From Alphaproteobacteria bacterium (lineage in GTDB: Bacteria > Pseudomonadota > Alphaproteobacteria > Rhizobiales > Rhizobiaceae), in NCBI GenBank assembly GCA_024280375.1, contig JAJRQF010000003.1:1-36708 (forward strand): a DNA stretch of 36,708 nucleotides, written 5' to 3'. Positions 23,761 to 33,674 of the stretch are shown here, piece by piece. The notes beneath the pieces were generated by a model. The model did no database searches, was not told where the DNA came from, and saw only the letters and a program-made list of their open reading frames with translations. The position numbers and the translations under genes were made by a program. The stretch's first letter is position 1. Every line of letters begins with the position of its first letter.

Positions 23761-24267
23761 TCAATTCCAGGCAAATGCAATTTTTTTCAACAATGAACCA
23801 TCGAATGTTTCATTGCCTTCTGCAACATCACGCCCACCGGCATTGGAATAAAAACGCACCGCATTTTCATTTTCCTCCAACGCCCAAACAACGCACCCTT
23901 TCATGCCGATTCGAGCAAGTTCACGGCGTGCCAGCGAGAACAATTTTTTACCAAATCCAACGCCCTGATACTCAGGCTTCAGATAAAGCTCATAAATTTC
24001 GCCTTCAAACGGAAGAGTGCTAACCCGGTTTGGACCGAGCGTTACATATCCAACAATTTCTTCGCCAATATCAAGCACAAGTATGTTGGTTGAATGACGA
24101 ATTGCCCTCTCCCACCAACCTACACCGCGACGGCGCACCATTGAATCGAGCGACTTGTGAGGCAGTACACCCGTATAGGCATGGCGCCATGAAGTATCAT
24201 GGGTTTCAGCGATACCAGAAGCATCGTCCGGCGTTGCCCGGCGGATATCAATTGCAATCGTGCTCAT
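23761..24267 (-). CDS. GNAT acetyltransferase
   Basis: A 168-residue GNAT-fold protein. The N-terminal IRRATPDDASGIAETHDTSWRHAYTGVLP pattern (in part) and the acetyl-CoA loop YQGVGFGKKLF, followed by WALEENENAVRFYSNAGG, are typical of the family. The substrate is unknown. The ATG at 24267 fits related proteins; ATG 24279 and a start at 24303 are alternatives, and none has a clear ribosome-binding site. It lies 199 nt downstream of the typA stop on the same strand. That gap shows no other feature I can name. Confidence 0.85.
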   Translation of the reverse strand: MSTIAIDIRRATPDDASGIAETHDTSWRHAYTGVLPHKSLDSMVRRRGVGWWERAIRHSTNILVLDIGEEIVGYVTLGPNRVSTLPFEGEIYELYLKPEYQGVGFGKKLFSLARRELARIGMKGCVVWALEENENAVRFYSNAGGRDVAEGNETFDGSLLKKIAFAWN

Positions 24268-24466
24268 GGATTTGAGCATAGTTAACGATCTATTAACCAA
24301 CAAGCCCCTGACACCTGTAATTCACAAAATTACTTCACTTTTTAATAACTATGCACAGGCAACTTGTATAACTTTTTTATCGCACGGTTTTTTACAAAAT
24401 TGAGACAGCAACAGAAAATTTGCCGCCATTCAGCCAACAACTATCTGTTGCTTGCAGACATCATCA

Positions 24467-26290
24467 TCAAGCGGATGCTGCCTGATTGGCCCGCATAATG
24501 CGTTTGCGCTCAATTGGGTCAAGTACCCGCTTGCGCAACCGGATGCTTTTGGGCGTCACCTCAACCAGTTCATCATCAGTAATGTAGGAAAGTGCTTTTT
24601 CCAAAGTCATCTGCAAGGGCGTGGTCAGGCGAACCGCCTCGTCCTTACCCGATGAACGCATGTTGGTAAGCTGTTTGCCCTTCATCACATTTACTTCGAG
24701 GTCGTTGCCACGCGCATGTTCGCCAATGATCATACCGCGATAAACCTTATCACCGGGAGAGATGATCATCGGACCGCGATCTTCCAGACCAAACAGAGCA
24801 AATGCCACCGCCTCGCCATCACCATTGGAAATAAGAGCGCCAGTATGGCGCTGGGCAATATCACCCTTATAGGGTTGATATTCCAGGAAGGTACGGTTGA
24901 AAATTGCCGTGCCGCGCGTATCGGATAAAAGCTCAGAAAGATAACCGATCAGCCCACGTGTTGGCGCATGAAATACCAGCCGCGTACGTCCACCACCAGA
25001 CGGTTTCATTTCGATCAAATCTGCCCGTCGCTCTGACATCTTTTGTACAACAACGCCAGAAAACTCATCATCAACATCGATGACAGCCTCTTCAACCGGT
25101 TCAATTTTCTGGCCACTTTCATCTTCGGTCATTAAAACCCGGGGGCGTCCAATGGTTAATTCAAAGCCCTCACGTCTCATGGTTTCGATGAGAATTGCCA
25201 ATTGCAATTCACCACGCCCGGCAACCTCGTAGGAATCATTGCTGTTTCCTTCCGAGATTTTTAAAGCCACATTGCCTTCAGCCTCTTTCATCAACCGTTC
25301 ACGAATGACACGGCTTTGCACCTTGTCACCCTCACGCCCGGCAAGCGGCCCATTATTAACCCGAAAGGTCATTGAAAGTGTTGGCGGGTCAATTGGCTGC
25401 GCTTCAATTGGCTCTTTTATACTTGGGTCTGCCAATGTGTCAGCAACAGTCGCCTTGGTAAGACCGGCAATTGCGACAATATCACCAGCGCTGGCGCTTT
25501 CAACCGGTACGCGATCCAATCCATCAAAAGACAATATCTGTGTTATCCGGCCCTGCTCAATGGATTTTCCATCCTGTGATATGGCGTGAACAGCCTGATT
25601 GGGAACAACTGTTCCCGAAGTAATACGGCCCGTTAGAATACGTCCAAGATAGGGGTTGGCTTCAATCGTTGTGGCCAACATGCGAAATGCGCCTTCTTCC
25701 ACTTTTGGCGGCTCAACATACTCAAGTACCAGATCAAGCAATGGGCCCATATTGTCCTTTGGCCCTTCAGCAGCGTCCGCCATCCAGCCTTCTTTGGCCG
25801 AACCATAAAGCACCTGAAAATCCAGCTGATGTTCATCAGCATCAAGAGCTGCAAACAGATCAAATACCTCATCGAGAACCCAGTCAGGACGACCATCTGG
25901 TTTGTCAATTTTATTGATCGCAACGATTGGGCGCAGACCAAGTTTCAAGGCCTTTTGCAACACAAATTTGGTTTGTGGCATCGGCCCCTCTGCCGCATCT
26001 ACCAGCAAAATTACTCCGTCCACCATATTCAAAATACGCTCAACTTCACCGCCAAAATCAGCGTGACCGGGCGTATCCACAATATTGATGCGCGTATCTT
26101 TCCAATTGACCGATGTGACCTTGGCCAGAATTGTGATGCCGCGTTCTCTTTCCAGATCGTTGGAATCCATCGCCCGTTCCTCGACTTTCTGGTTTTCCCG
26201 AAAAGTGCCGGATTGGCGCAAAAGAACATCAATGAGAGTTGTCTTCCCATGGTCAACATGGGCAATAATCGCGATATTGCGAAGTGTCAT
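24467..26290 (-). CDS. typA: ribosome-associated translational GTPase TypA/BipA
   Basis: A 607-residue EF-G-like GTPase involved in 50S assembly and stress adaptation. G1 AHVDHGKTT is at residues 9-17, followed by [23 protein letters not shown] and [12 protein letters not shown], then the EF-Tu-like domain 2, domains III and V, and the TypA-specific C-terminus with [23 protein letters not shown] 26290 gives the family-typical start [15 protein letters not shown]. An in-frame ATG at 26314 has a better AAAGGG 6 nt upstream and would add 8 residues, so the true start is uncertain. It is divergent from a K+ channel gene. Confidence 0.96.
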   Translation of the reverse strand: MTLRNIAIIAHVDHGKTTLIDVLLRQSGTFRENQKVEERAMDSNDLERERGITILAKVTSVNWKDTRINIVDTPGHADFGGEVERILNMVDGVILLVDAAEGPMPQTKFVLQKALKLGLRPIVAINKIDKPDGRPDWVLDEVFDLFAALDADEHQLDFQVLYGSAKEGWMADAAEGPKDNMGPLLDLVLEYVEPPKVEEGAFRMLATTIEANPYLGRILTGRITSGTVVPNQAVHAISQDGKSIEQGRITQILSFDGLDRVPVESASAGDIVAIAGLTKATVADTLADPSIKEPIEAQPIDPPTLSMTFRVNNGPLAGREGDKVQSRVIRERLMKEAEGNVALKISEGNSNDSYEVAGRGELQLAILIETMRREGFELTIGRPRVLMTEDESGQKIEPVEEAVIDVDDEFSGVVVQKMSERRADLIEMKPSGGGRTRLVFHAPTRGLIGYLSELLSDTRGTAIFNRTFLEYQPYKGDIAQRHTGALISNGDGEAVAFALFGLEDRGPMIISPGDKVYRGMIIGEHARGNDLEVNVMKGKQLTNMRSSGKDEAVRLTTPLQMTLEKALSYITDDELVEVTPKSIRLRKRVLDPIERKRIMRANQAASA

Positions 26291-26365
26291 AATAAATACT
26301 CGGAGGTTGGCCATACCAGGCCCTTTAATTATCGGGAGCCCAATATGCTAAATTTCTGCATTTGC

Positions 26366-26383
26366 TTAGGGTCAAGACCCTAA
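26366..26383. promoter_or_regulatory. 18-bp perfect palindrome upstream of typA
   Basis: TTAGGGTC-aa-GACCCTAA has 8-bp arms. Read toward typA it contains TTGACC, a possible -35 box, followed 17 nt later by TTTAGC. It may be an operator overlapping the typA promoter. Confidence 0.5.
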
Positions 26384-26438
26384 TGCTTTGCGCTGCTCCT
26401 TACAGGGTTTTTACTGCAAACGAAAGCCCCTCTTGCAT

Positions 26439-26464
26439 GCAATGTTCATCACAATGAACATTGC
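26439..26464. promoter_or_regulatory. 26-bp inverted repeat upstream of the K+ channel gene
   Basis: GCAATGTTCAT (26439-26449) and ATGAACATTGC (26454-26464) are perfect 11-bp complements with a 4-nt CACA centre, ending 54 nt before the channel ATG. It could be a dimeric regulator's operator or a hairpin in the channel mRNA leader. Confidence 0.6.
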
Positions 26465-26518
26465 GTCAAATGTGAGAGTATTCTACCAGTTGCACAGTAT
26501 CGAATTCAGGATAGGCTC

Positions 26519-27277
26519 ATGCGTAATCACTTTCGCAAAATCATCTGGGGCGGCCACGTAAAATGGAGTCATCGCTTCGATTACACCATTATGGCCTTCA
26601 TATTGCTTTCCATGGTCACAATGTCGCTGGAAACATTACCCGGTATTTCGCCTTCAACCATTTTGATATTCAACGGCCTCGAATTGCTGATCGTTATTGT
26701 ATTCACTGCCGAATATATGTTGCGTATATGGACGGCCGAAAAACCTTTCAAATATATTTTCAGCTTCATTGGCATCATTGATTTAATTGCAATTGTTCCA
26801 TTCTGGCTCGCAACCGGCATTAACCTTCAAGGTGCGCGCGCATTTCGCCTGATTAGAATGATCCGGGTTTTAAAAATCTTGCGCTACATGTCAGCCTTAA
26901 GAAGGTTGGAAAAAGCAATCAGGCTGGTGCAGGAAGAATTGATTGTTTTCGCCATATTGGCTGCCATCATCATATTCGTCACATCTGTTGGTATTTACCA
27001 ATTCGAGCATGAGGCGCAACCGGAAGCGTTTCCTTCAATCCCCCATTCGGTCTGGTTTTCAATCGTGTCTTTGACCGCCGTTGGCTATGGTGATGTGACA
27101 CCGGTTACCGTGGGCGGTAAGATATTCACTTCGCTTATATTAATAATTGGGCTGCTGATTGTGGCAATTCCCACAGCACTGATTGTATCGGGCCTTACCA
27201 GAGCTAAAGTTGAGACAGAATTGGAAATCGGCAATAAGCCTAATTCTAAATTAAACGGTGATCCTGAAATTGAATAG
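26519..27277 (+). CDS. voltage-gated-type potassium channel
   Basis: A 252-residue six-helix channel subunit. S1-S3 occupy about residues 22-95. The S4 voltage-sensor helix carries regularly spaced Arg/Lys (RAFRLIRMIRVLKILRY, 107-123). The pore helix and selectivity filter TAVGYGD are at 186-192, followed by S6 (about 203-225) and a short polar C-terminal tail without an RCK/TrkA-N domain. It should form a tetramer in the inner membrane. AGGA precedes the ATG at 26519. Its stop is 2 nt from the stop of the convergent TAXI gene. Confidence 0.93.
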   Translation: MRNHFRKIIWGGHVKWSHRFDYTIMAFILLSMVTMSLETLPGISPSTILIFNGLELLIVIVFTAEYMLRIWTAEKPFKYIFSFIGIIDLIAIVPFWLATGINLQGARAFRLIRMIRVLKILRYMSALRRLEKAIRLVQEELIVFAILAAIIIFVTSVGIYQFEHEAQPEAFPSIPHSVWFSIVSLTAVGYGDVTPVTVGGKIFTSLILIIGLLIVAIPTALIVSGLTRAKVETELEIGNKPNSKLNGDPEIE

Positions 27278-27279
27278 AA

Positions 27280-28560
27280 TTATTTCAATTCACCAACCCG
27301 GTCGTTGATGGTTTCACGAACAGACTCCCATAAAAATGAAAAAGACTGAAATCCCTCTTCAGTCAAGTCATCTGTATCAAGCGCTTTCACCACAGTTTCC
27401 AGAATTGAAAACAACTTTTTTTTCAAATGCTTCAATTCACTCAGACTAGATGATTTTTGCGCCTCTTCAGCAATATCCAACAATTGGTAATTGTAACTAT
27501 CCAACCGATTCTTCTGGGTTGCGGAAAAACGGCTTCTAAGCGCCAGAAGCCCTGATACCAACATCGCAATTAATGTAACGATCAGTGCAATCGGTTCGGC
27601 ATTTTCCTGCAAAAATGAGGGCGCATCACGGTTATAATAACTTGCGGCCCCATCATGGAATGGCAGTGATGCACCGCGCTCATTATTGGCGCCAACTATC
27701 GTCGCTGCCAAAGGCATCCGGGTTAAAAGGTCCAACCGATTTTCCAACATCACTCGGGTTAATTCCCTGATGGCACTTGCATCTGCCTTATCATTGGAAA
27801 CCAGAAGACGATGCACAGTCACCGTTTCGACATCGCGAACCGGGAGAACCGGATTACCATCAAACGATCCACGCACCACAATACCAGGATTAAGAAAAGG
27901 TCTTTTCAGAGCAATTGCCGCCGCCTGATCAATCGGTACGAACCGCAAAGCCAAATTTTTCAACCCGGCATTTTCAATGAGGCGCAACAATGATGCGTCG
28001 CGCAACGAACGAACCAAAAACACCCCATCCACCCGGCCTTCTAAAAACAGTTCCGTCCCCTCTTCAAACCCGGTTGAAACAAAGTCAAAAGAGCCTGTCG
28101 GCAAATCATAATGATCAATCACCGACCAAAAAGCCAAAAGTTCCGAGCTTCCATCCTCCGGTATTGCAATACGTTGGCCACGCAAGGATGGAATATCATT
28201 TATTTCACCACCTGCTTTGGTGATCAAAATAAAATAGTCAGGAAATAAATCCGCAATCAATCTGATGGTTTTGGATACCGGCGTATCGGATGAAATGGTT
28301 GCCAGATCGAAAGCCCCACTATTAACAAGAGTAATATTGGTGGAGGAGTTTTTTGATGGCTGCACATCCAGACGAACATTATCGCTGTGGCGCACAAGGA
28401 CTTCGCCAACCTCACTCAACAGGTTGAAAGAATCGCTTCCCCGCGGACCTGCCGCGACGGTCAAAACTGTTGGCTGAGAATTGATTTGAGTAAAATACCA
28501 CCAGCTGCCGCCGAGAACTGTCAGCAGGGCGACAAAAATCAATATTACAGCCACCCTCAT
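27280..28560 (-). CDS. TAXI-family solute receptor, membrane-anchored with cytosolic tail
   Basis: A 426-residue protein. A helix (about 4-23) leads into a TAXI-type binding domain (about 30-310) with VAAGPRGSDSFNLL, FDLATISSDTP, LRGQRIAIPEDGSS and the family-typical LPFHDGAASYYNRD. A second transmembrane helix follows (about 323-342), then an 80-residue charged, helical, probably coiled cytosolic tail. Classical TAXI receptors are free periplasmic proteins feeding a TRAP permease; none is encoded nearby. A sensory role is possible, but unproven. The ATG at 28560 is preferred to the adjacent one at 28563 because of spacing from GGGGAG. Confidence 0.85.
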   Translation of the reverse strand: MRVAVILIFVALLTVLGGSWWYFTQINSQPTVLTVAAGPRGSDSFNLLSEVGEVLVRHSDNVRLDVQPSKNSSTNITLVNSGAFDLATISSDTPVSKTIRLIADLFPDYFILITKAGGEINDIPSLRGQRIAIPEDGSSELLAFWSVIDHYDLPTGSFDFVSTGFEEGTELFLEGRVDGVFLVRSLRDASLLRLIENAGLKNLALRFVPIDQAAAIALKRPFLNPGIVVRGSFDGNPVLPVRDVETVTVHRLLVSNDKADASAIRELTRVMLENRLDLLTRMPLAATIVGANNERGASLPFHDGAASYYNRDAPSFLQENAEPIALIVTLIAMLVSGLLALRSRFSATQKNRLDSYNYQLLDIAEEAQKSSSLSELKHLKKKLFSILETVVKALDTDDLTEEGFQSFSFLWESVRETINDRVGELK

Positions 28561-28581
28561 CATCTTCTCCCCATGAACAAT

Positions 28582-28601
28582 TTTGAGCCATTCAGCTCAA
28601 A
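28582..28601 (-). other. hairpin between argG and the TAXI gene
   Basis: TTTGAGC and GCTCAAA form a 7-bp perfect stem around a 6-nt loop, between the argG stop (28613) and the TAXI start (28560). No T tract follows on the minus strand beyond AATTGTT, so it is a weak terminator or a processing site. Confidence 0.4.
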
Positions 28602-28612
28602 CCAGTCACATT

Positions 28613-29839
28613 TTATCTGCGCTTTCTTGCAGCCAAAGTACGCAACCGCAAAGCATTCAACTTGATAAATCCATGTGCATCTTCCTGATCATAAGCACCC
28701 GCATCATCCTCAAAGGTAACAAGCTCTTCTGAATAAAGCGATTTATCACTTTCCCGCCCACAGACAATTACATTACCTTTATAAAGACGCAATCGAACTT
28801 TGCCTTCCACATATTGTTGTGAATGATCAATCGCAGCCTGTAACATTTCACGTTCAGGCGCGAACCAGAAACCATTGTAGATCAGTTCAGCATAACGCGG
28901 CATCAGCTCGTCTTTCAGGTGCATCGCCCCCGCATCGAGCGTAATGGATTCCATCGCCCGATGGGCATGCAGCAAAATAGTACCGCCGGGCGTTTCATAA
29001 ATTCCACGCGATTTCATGCCGACAAAACGGTTTTCAACCAGATCCAGCCGGCCAATCCCGTTGTCGCGTCCATAGTCATTTAATGCAGCAAATAGCGTTG
29101 CAGCCGATAATTTCTTGCCATTAAGTGCCACCGCATCACCGCGCTCAAATTCAATTTCAATTTCTGTGGCTTTGTCCGGGGCGGCTTCCGGGTCCAGCGT
29201 GCGCTGAAAAACATAATCAGGCGGCGCAACGGCAGGGTCTTCAAGCACTTTTCCTTCCGATGAGGAATGCAGCATATTGGCATCAACAGAAAATGGCGAT
29301 TCACCCCGCTTGTCTTTTGGTACTGGGATTTGATGCAGTTCGGCAAAATTAATCAAATCGGTTCTGGATTTAAAATCCCAGTCCCGCCAGGGCGCAATAA
29401 TTTTGATATCCGGATCAAGCGCATAGGCAGCCAATTCAAATCGCACCTGATCATTGCCCTTGCCGGTTGCACCATGGGCAATTGCATCGGCACCGGTTTC
29501 GTGTGCAATCTCGATCAACCGCTTGGAAATCAGCGGCCGGGCAATTGATGTACCAAGCAAATAAACGCCTTCGTAAACCGCATTGGCCCGGAACATCGGG
29601 AATACAAAATCTGCGATAAATTCCTCTCGCAGATCATCAATATAAATTTCTTTGATGCCCATCAGTTCGGCTTTTTTACGCGCCGGTTCAAGCTCTTCAC
29701 CCTGCCCAAGATCGGCTGTGAAAGTCACGACCTCAGCATCATATTCGGTGTGCAACCATTTCAAAATGATTGATGTATCCAGCCCGCCGGAATAGGCCAG
29801 CACAACCTTGTTAATTTCATTCTTGTTAAATTTGCTCAT
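28613..29839 (-). CDS. argG: argininosuccinate synthase
   Basis: A 408-residue ATP pyrophosphatase that joins citrulline and aspartate, the penultimate step of arginine synthesis. The PP-loop AYSGGLDTS is at residues 15-23. Further conserved stretches include [27 protein letters not shown] and the C-terminal [15 protein letters not shown]. The ATG at 29839 gives the family-typical [19 protein letters not shown] start; the frame is open to 29881 but lacks support there. ArgH, the next enzyme, is encoded separately at the right end of the window. Confidence 0.97.
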   Translation of the reverse strand: MSKFNKNEINKVVLAYSGGLDTSIILKWLHTEYDAEVVTFTADLGQGEELEPARKKAELMGIKEIYIDDLREEFIADFVFPMFRANAVYEGVYLLGTSIARPLISKRLIEIAHETGADAIAHGATGKGNDQVRFELAAYALDPDIKIIAPWRDWDFKSRTDLINFAELHQIPVPKDKRGESPFSVDANMLHSSSEGKVLEDPAVAPPDYVFQRTLDPEAAPDKATEIEIEFERGDAVALNGKKLSAATLFAALNDYGRDNGIGRLDLVENRFVGMKSRGIYETPGGTILLHAHRAMESITLDAGAMHLKDELMPRYAELIYNGFWFAPEREMLQAAIDHSQQYVEGKVRLRLYKGNVIVCGRESDKSLYSEELVTFEDDAGAYDQEDAHGFIKLNALRLRTLAARKRR

Positions 29840-29963
29840 TTTATCTCTCATCACGAAATGGCACATCCAAGCCTGCAACAATCTCGGTAGGGCGCCCCAA
29901 AATTTGGCGGCACTTTAGCGAGATTATTGCCTCTGGCAAGGGATTACGACCTAGGTCAAGCCT

Positions 29964-30764
29964 TTATCTGACTTTGAGATTGAATGCCACCTGATTTGAC
30001 CAGAGTGCTATTTTTTCAAATATCCGGGTAAAATATCGAGTTGAAAATAGTAGGTTCAAAGCAGCAATTACACAGAATGTAACAAGCACTGATATAACCA
30101 CATCACTTAAAAAATGCCGCCCAAAAGCAATACGCAATCCACTGAAAAACACCATATATGCAGTGAGAAATACCGCTACGACGACACGCCAACGCCTGGG
30201 CAAAAACACCAATAATGTGAACAGCCATGCGGCACTGGATGCTTCCCCCGATACAAACGAGCAGTTGCTTTCGCAATAATTGGAAATTGTGCCCGGCAAT
30301 ACAAATGGATTTTCACCACCCAATCCATCCACCTGGTATGGCCTTGGGCGACCCCAGAGTTCTTTCAAAATTAAATTCACCAATACAATGGTCGCCAATA
30401 AAACGCTCCAGATTACCAGATTAATCTTCCGGATCGCTTCAGCACCGGTATTTGGATTGAGCAGGATTTGATAAACTAAATAGACACTTATACCGATGCC
30501 AACGACATTTGGAATTTGCAGGCTGATTTCGCGCAGGGCGCTAAGCAAGCCATCAAATTGCAGCGCAAATGTTCCACAAACTGAAACAGTCGCGTTTTTC
30601 GGGCACGGCTGAACCGTTAAGGCTAATTTCGACACGAACAAATCAAGCCCTGGCATGAGCCGGAAAAAAAACAAAGCCAACATTGTAATCACCAGCAAAA
30701 ATATCAACCAATAGGCGGCATGTTGGATTTTTGAAGCATCCATCTTTACATTTTGGCTCGGCAT
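29964..30764 (-). CDS. PAP2-family membrane phosphatase (variant motif)
   Basis: A 266-residue polytopic protein of the PAP2/LpxE-like superfamily, acting on lipid phosphates at the periplasmic face. C1 is KELWGRPRP (K134, R141-P142). C2, normally PSGH, reads VSGE (171-174), so the usual His is Glu174. C3 keeps R211, H217 (the nucleophile position) and D221. About six helices are visible. Substrates could be phosphatidylglycerophosphate, undecaprenyl pyrophosphate or lipid A phosphate. GGAAT precedes the ATG at 30764. It lies between argG and the TIGR02302 gene, with 154 nt to the latter in which I see nothing notable. Confidence 0.88.
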   Translation of the reverse strand: MPSQNVKMDASKIQHAAYWLIFLLVITMLALFFFRLMPGLDLFVSKLALTVQPCPKNATVSVCGTFALQFDGLLSALREISLQIPNVVGIGISVYLVYQILLNPNTGAEAIRKINLVIWSVLLATIVLVNLILKELWGRPRPYQVDGLGGENPFVLPGTISNYCESNCSFVSGEASSAAWLFTLLVFLPRRWRVVVAVFLTAYMVFFSGLRIAFGRHFLSDVVISVLVTFCVIAALNLLFSTRYFTRIFEKIALWSNQVAFNLKVR

Positions 30765-30918
30765 TATTATTCCAGAAAATTAGTTCGATTTAGGGGTTGT
30801 AGTCCAGGGTCAGAACTATCCAAGCGTTACGGCCGGAAGTTTTTCCATCGAAAGACCAACTGCGCAAATTGCTGTCCACGCCTCAAAAATCATCATCATG
30901 CCCATTTGTGCAAATCAT

Positions 30919-33588
30919 TCATTGGCGCTTCAACAATCGATCCAGATAATTAAACTCGAGCTTGGGAATACCGGGATTGGCTAGTTTTTTACGAATAGTA
31001 TCCAATATCTCCCGGGCTTTTTGGGCATCTATTTCACCCGGAATCTTTACATTACTATTCAAATTGGGTCCGCGGGTTCTTTGTTGACGGCCGAGCGGAT
31101 CATTGCCCGCCTTATCATTACGCTGCTGGCCATTTTGGTCGGTCCCGCCACGTTCTCCAGCCATATTCTGTTGCATTTGCTGCATCAATGCGCGTGCACC
31201 ATTGCGCAAAGAATTCAGCGCCTGCCCCTGCTGGCCCAGCGCTTCACCGTTTTCGCCCTGGCCAAGTGCATCGCGGGCTTTGCCCATAGATTTGCCTGCA
31301 TTACCAAGTTCGCGACCGGGGTCCATTCCCTGCTGCTCCAGACCCTTCATCATATCCTGCAACTGTTTTTGCAATTGTCCTTGCTGCTGCTGCAATTGCT
31401 TCATCGCTTCAGCAAACTCTTTCTGGCTCATTTGGCCTTGCTGGTTTTGCTGTCCCGGGCGTTGCTCACCATTATTACGCGGGTTTTGCTGATTTCTGTT
31501 CCGCTGGCCTTGCTGCTGGTTGCTCCGCCTATCATTTTGGTTTTGGTCGTTGTTGCGTTGCTGTTGCTGCATACGAAAAGTCTCATCCATCAACCGTTGT
31601 TGTTGCTGCATCATTTCAGACAGCTTATTCATCTGCTGATTAAACTGATCACCTTCCCGCTGTCTTTGTTGTTGATGACGCCCGGCTTGCAACTGGTCCA
31701 TCAATTGTTGCATTTCACTCAACAATTGTTTCGCCGCATCCTTGGAGCCAGATTTTGCCAAATCTTCAATCCGGTCCATCATCCGGTCAAGATCCTGTTT
31801 GCGAAGGGTTTGACTATTTTGATCCTGCGGTAGATTTTGATTGTTATTATCACGCGCCATTTGCTGGGCAAGCTCTTTGAGATACTCATTCATTGCCTGT
31901 CGCAAATCTTTCATCAACGCGGCAATTTCTTCATCGGATGCGCCATTTTCCAAAGCCTCTTTCAGCGCTTCCTGAGCCTCCCGCAACCTGGATGCCGCCT
32001 CACTCAAATCGCCATCCTCGATGGCCAGCGCAAGGCTCCACAACAGTTCCAGCCCGTCTCGCAATTCATCGTCATTTCGGGCGCGAGAAATCGTCCGCCA
32101 GACAACCTGTAGCCCGGTATAAATGCTTGTATCGGGAATAAACTCTTCAGGCGCAGTATTAGCAATTATGTCCAGCATATCGGCCACCTGCCGCGCGGAA
32201 TTAGCATCCATCGCCAGGATTCTACGCTGTTCCACCAGCGCTGCCGCCAGCGGCTTGGTGAAAAATCGCGCCGGCAGGACAATCACCTTGGTCACACTTT
32301 TGCCGATCTGGCCCGCGCCATCCTTGGCAATCAAAGTGAGATTGACCTTACCGCCTGAAAAAGGGTGCTGGGATAAATCTCTTGATAATTTGGCTTTCCC
32401 GGCTTTTGCCCGTGCCCGCGATAATGAAAGTGTAATGACCGGTGGTTTAACCAAAGGTCGGGCATTTGTGCGCCCGGGTTTTATCGGTGATATCTGGCCT
32501 GTGGCGCTGACCACGCCATAGTCATCTTCAAATTCATAGGCAAGGTCGAGCATTCGTCCACGCCCGCGTTTTGGCTCACTTGTAAATCGAATTTTAGGAT
32601 CATGGTCTTCAATAATATCAAATTGCCAATTACCAATTATCTGCTCCTCGGAAGACAATTGCGCTTCGCCGGAAGCATTCAGAACAAAACGATATTCCCG
32701 ACTGTTCGCATTTTCATTCTCTTTTGCTGGATCAGTTGCTTCGCGCAAAACCGGCTCCAGAACAATAGGCCCGTCGGCTGTAATATATTTCATGCCCAGT
32801 GATTTACGGCTTGCCACCCGGACAACCAGCAAACTACCTTCCGGCACCCGGGCAAAATTTATGCCTTTTTCATCACCCGACATACGGTTCAAAAACAGCG
32901 GCGGGCGATTGGTATAGGCCGGTGGTGAAACCCAAACATCCAAGCGGGAAAGAGTTTCAGCAGCCGGTATCTGCGCCGAAAACGCGCTCTCAATCCGACC
33001 AATATGATCGCCGCTGGCATAGCCAAAACCGATAAACAGCAGCAATAAAACTACCGCCCGCAATCCAAATGGATCACGCTCAGCTATGGCAGGATTTGGC
33101 GCACCTGCTTTCAGGCCTGTAAGTTTTTTGCCCATCCGAGAACGATGTTCCTGCCAAAGGACATTTGAAAACGCGTTTTCTTTACCCGCCACCAATTTAT
33201 CAGATTGCGCAATAAGCGGGCGATGGGAAAGGTTGGATCGTTGCTCAATCCGTAAATCAATATCTGATAATTGTGGGAGCCTGAACCGGCGAAGCGGCGC
33301 AAGACTTACGATAGCCAACAGGCCAAACAAGGCAACAAGGGCAACACGAACAAAATCCGGCACCAAGCGCCATAGTTCAAACCATGAGACGATCAGAAAC
33401 CCGGCAATAACCAGTATAAATGGCAGCAGTAATGGCCATATCCGCTCCCAGACGATTGCCAACCCGGCAAAAACTCGCGGCCAGAAAAGAACGCTGTCCT
33501 TATCAACAGCCCCTTGCTGACCGGATAATTCACCCTCTTTACCAGAAGAATCTATATGATCATTATCGTTCAATATTGCGCCTGCCAT
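30919..33588 (-). CDS. TIGR02302 family membrane protein (DUF4175)
   Basis: An 889-residue protein of a conserved, uncharacterised alphaproteobacterial family. Two transmembrane helices lie near residues 45-90 and a third near 165-185. A large periplasmic-type domain follows (about 190-480), then a helical segment, a Gln/Asn/Met-rich low-complexity stretch (about 580-750), and a conserved C-terminus ending LEFNYLDRLLKRQ. The ATG at 33588 is preferred over an upstream TTG at 33627, though neither has a good ribosome-binding site. It follows lysA by 86 nt in the argH-lysA cluster, as in other Rhizobiales. Its function is unknown; an envelope role is inferred from location only. Confidence 0.88.
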   Translation of the reverse strand: MAGAILNDNDHIDSSGKEGELSGQQGAVDKDSVLFWPRVFAGLAIVWERIWPLLLPFILVIAGFLIVSWFELWRLVPDFVRVALVALFGLLAIVSLAPLRRFRLPQLSDIDLRIEQRSNLSHRPLIAQSDKLVAGKENAFSNVLWQEHRSRMGKKLTGLKAGAPNPAIAERDPFGLRAVVLLLLFIGFGYASGDHIGRIESAFSAQIPAAETLSRLDVWVSPPAYTNRPPLFLNRMSGDEKGINFARVPEGSLLVVRVASRKSLGMKYITADGPIVLEPVLREATDPAKENENANSREYRFVLNASGEAQLSSEEQIIGNWQFDIIEDHDPKIRFTSEPKRGRGRMLDLAYEFEDDYGVVSATGQISPIKPGRTNARPLVKPPVITLSLSRARAKAGKAKLSRDLSQHPFSGGKVNLTLIAKDGAGQIGKSVTKVIVLPARFFTKPLAAALVEQRRILAMDANSARQVADMLDIIANTAPEEFIPDTSIYTGLQVVWRTISRARNDDELRDGLELLWSLALAIEDGDLSEAASRLREAQEALKEALENGASDEEIAALMKDLRQAMNEYLKELAQQMARDNNNQNLPQDQNSQTLRKQDLDRMMDRIEDLAKSGSKDAAKQLLSEMQQLMDQLQAGRHQQQRQREGDQFNQQMNKLSEMMQQQQRLMDETFRMQQQQRNNDQNQNDRRSNQQQGQRNRNQQNPRNNGEQRPGQQNQQGQMSQKEFAEAMKQLQQQQGQLQKQLQDMMKGLEQQGMDPGRELGNAGKSMGKARDALGQGENGEALGQQGQALNSLRNGARALMQQMQQNMAGERGGTDQNGQQRNDKAGNDPLGRQQRTRGPNLNSNVKIPGEIDAQKAREILDTIRKKLANPGIPKLEFNYLDRLLKRQ

Positions 33589-33674
33589 TATATTGCTTGC
33601 AGAACTATAACACCGGGAACGCGGCAAAGACGAGGCAATTTACATTTTCCTCGCTCGATTGTGATGTAACAGGA

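Noticed and set aside
27262-27295. Bidirectional terminator between the K+ channel and TAXI genes.
   Set aside because: ATTGAA ... TTCAAT gives only a 6-bp AT-only stem; too weak to call.
31021-31833. A long open frame on the plus strand, antisense to the TIGR02302 gene, encoding a Leu-rich, membrane-like protein.
   Set aside because: It is the complement of the Gln-rich repeat codons (CAG/CAA read as CTG/TTG), has no ribosome-binding site and lies entirely within a conserved gene.
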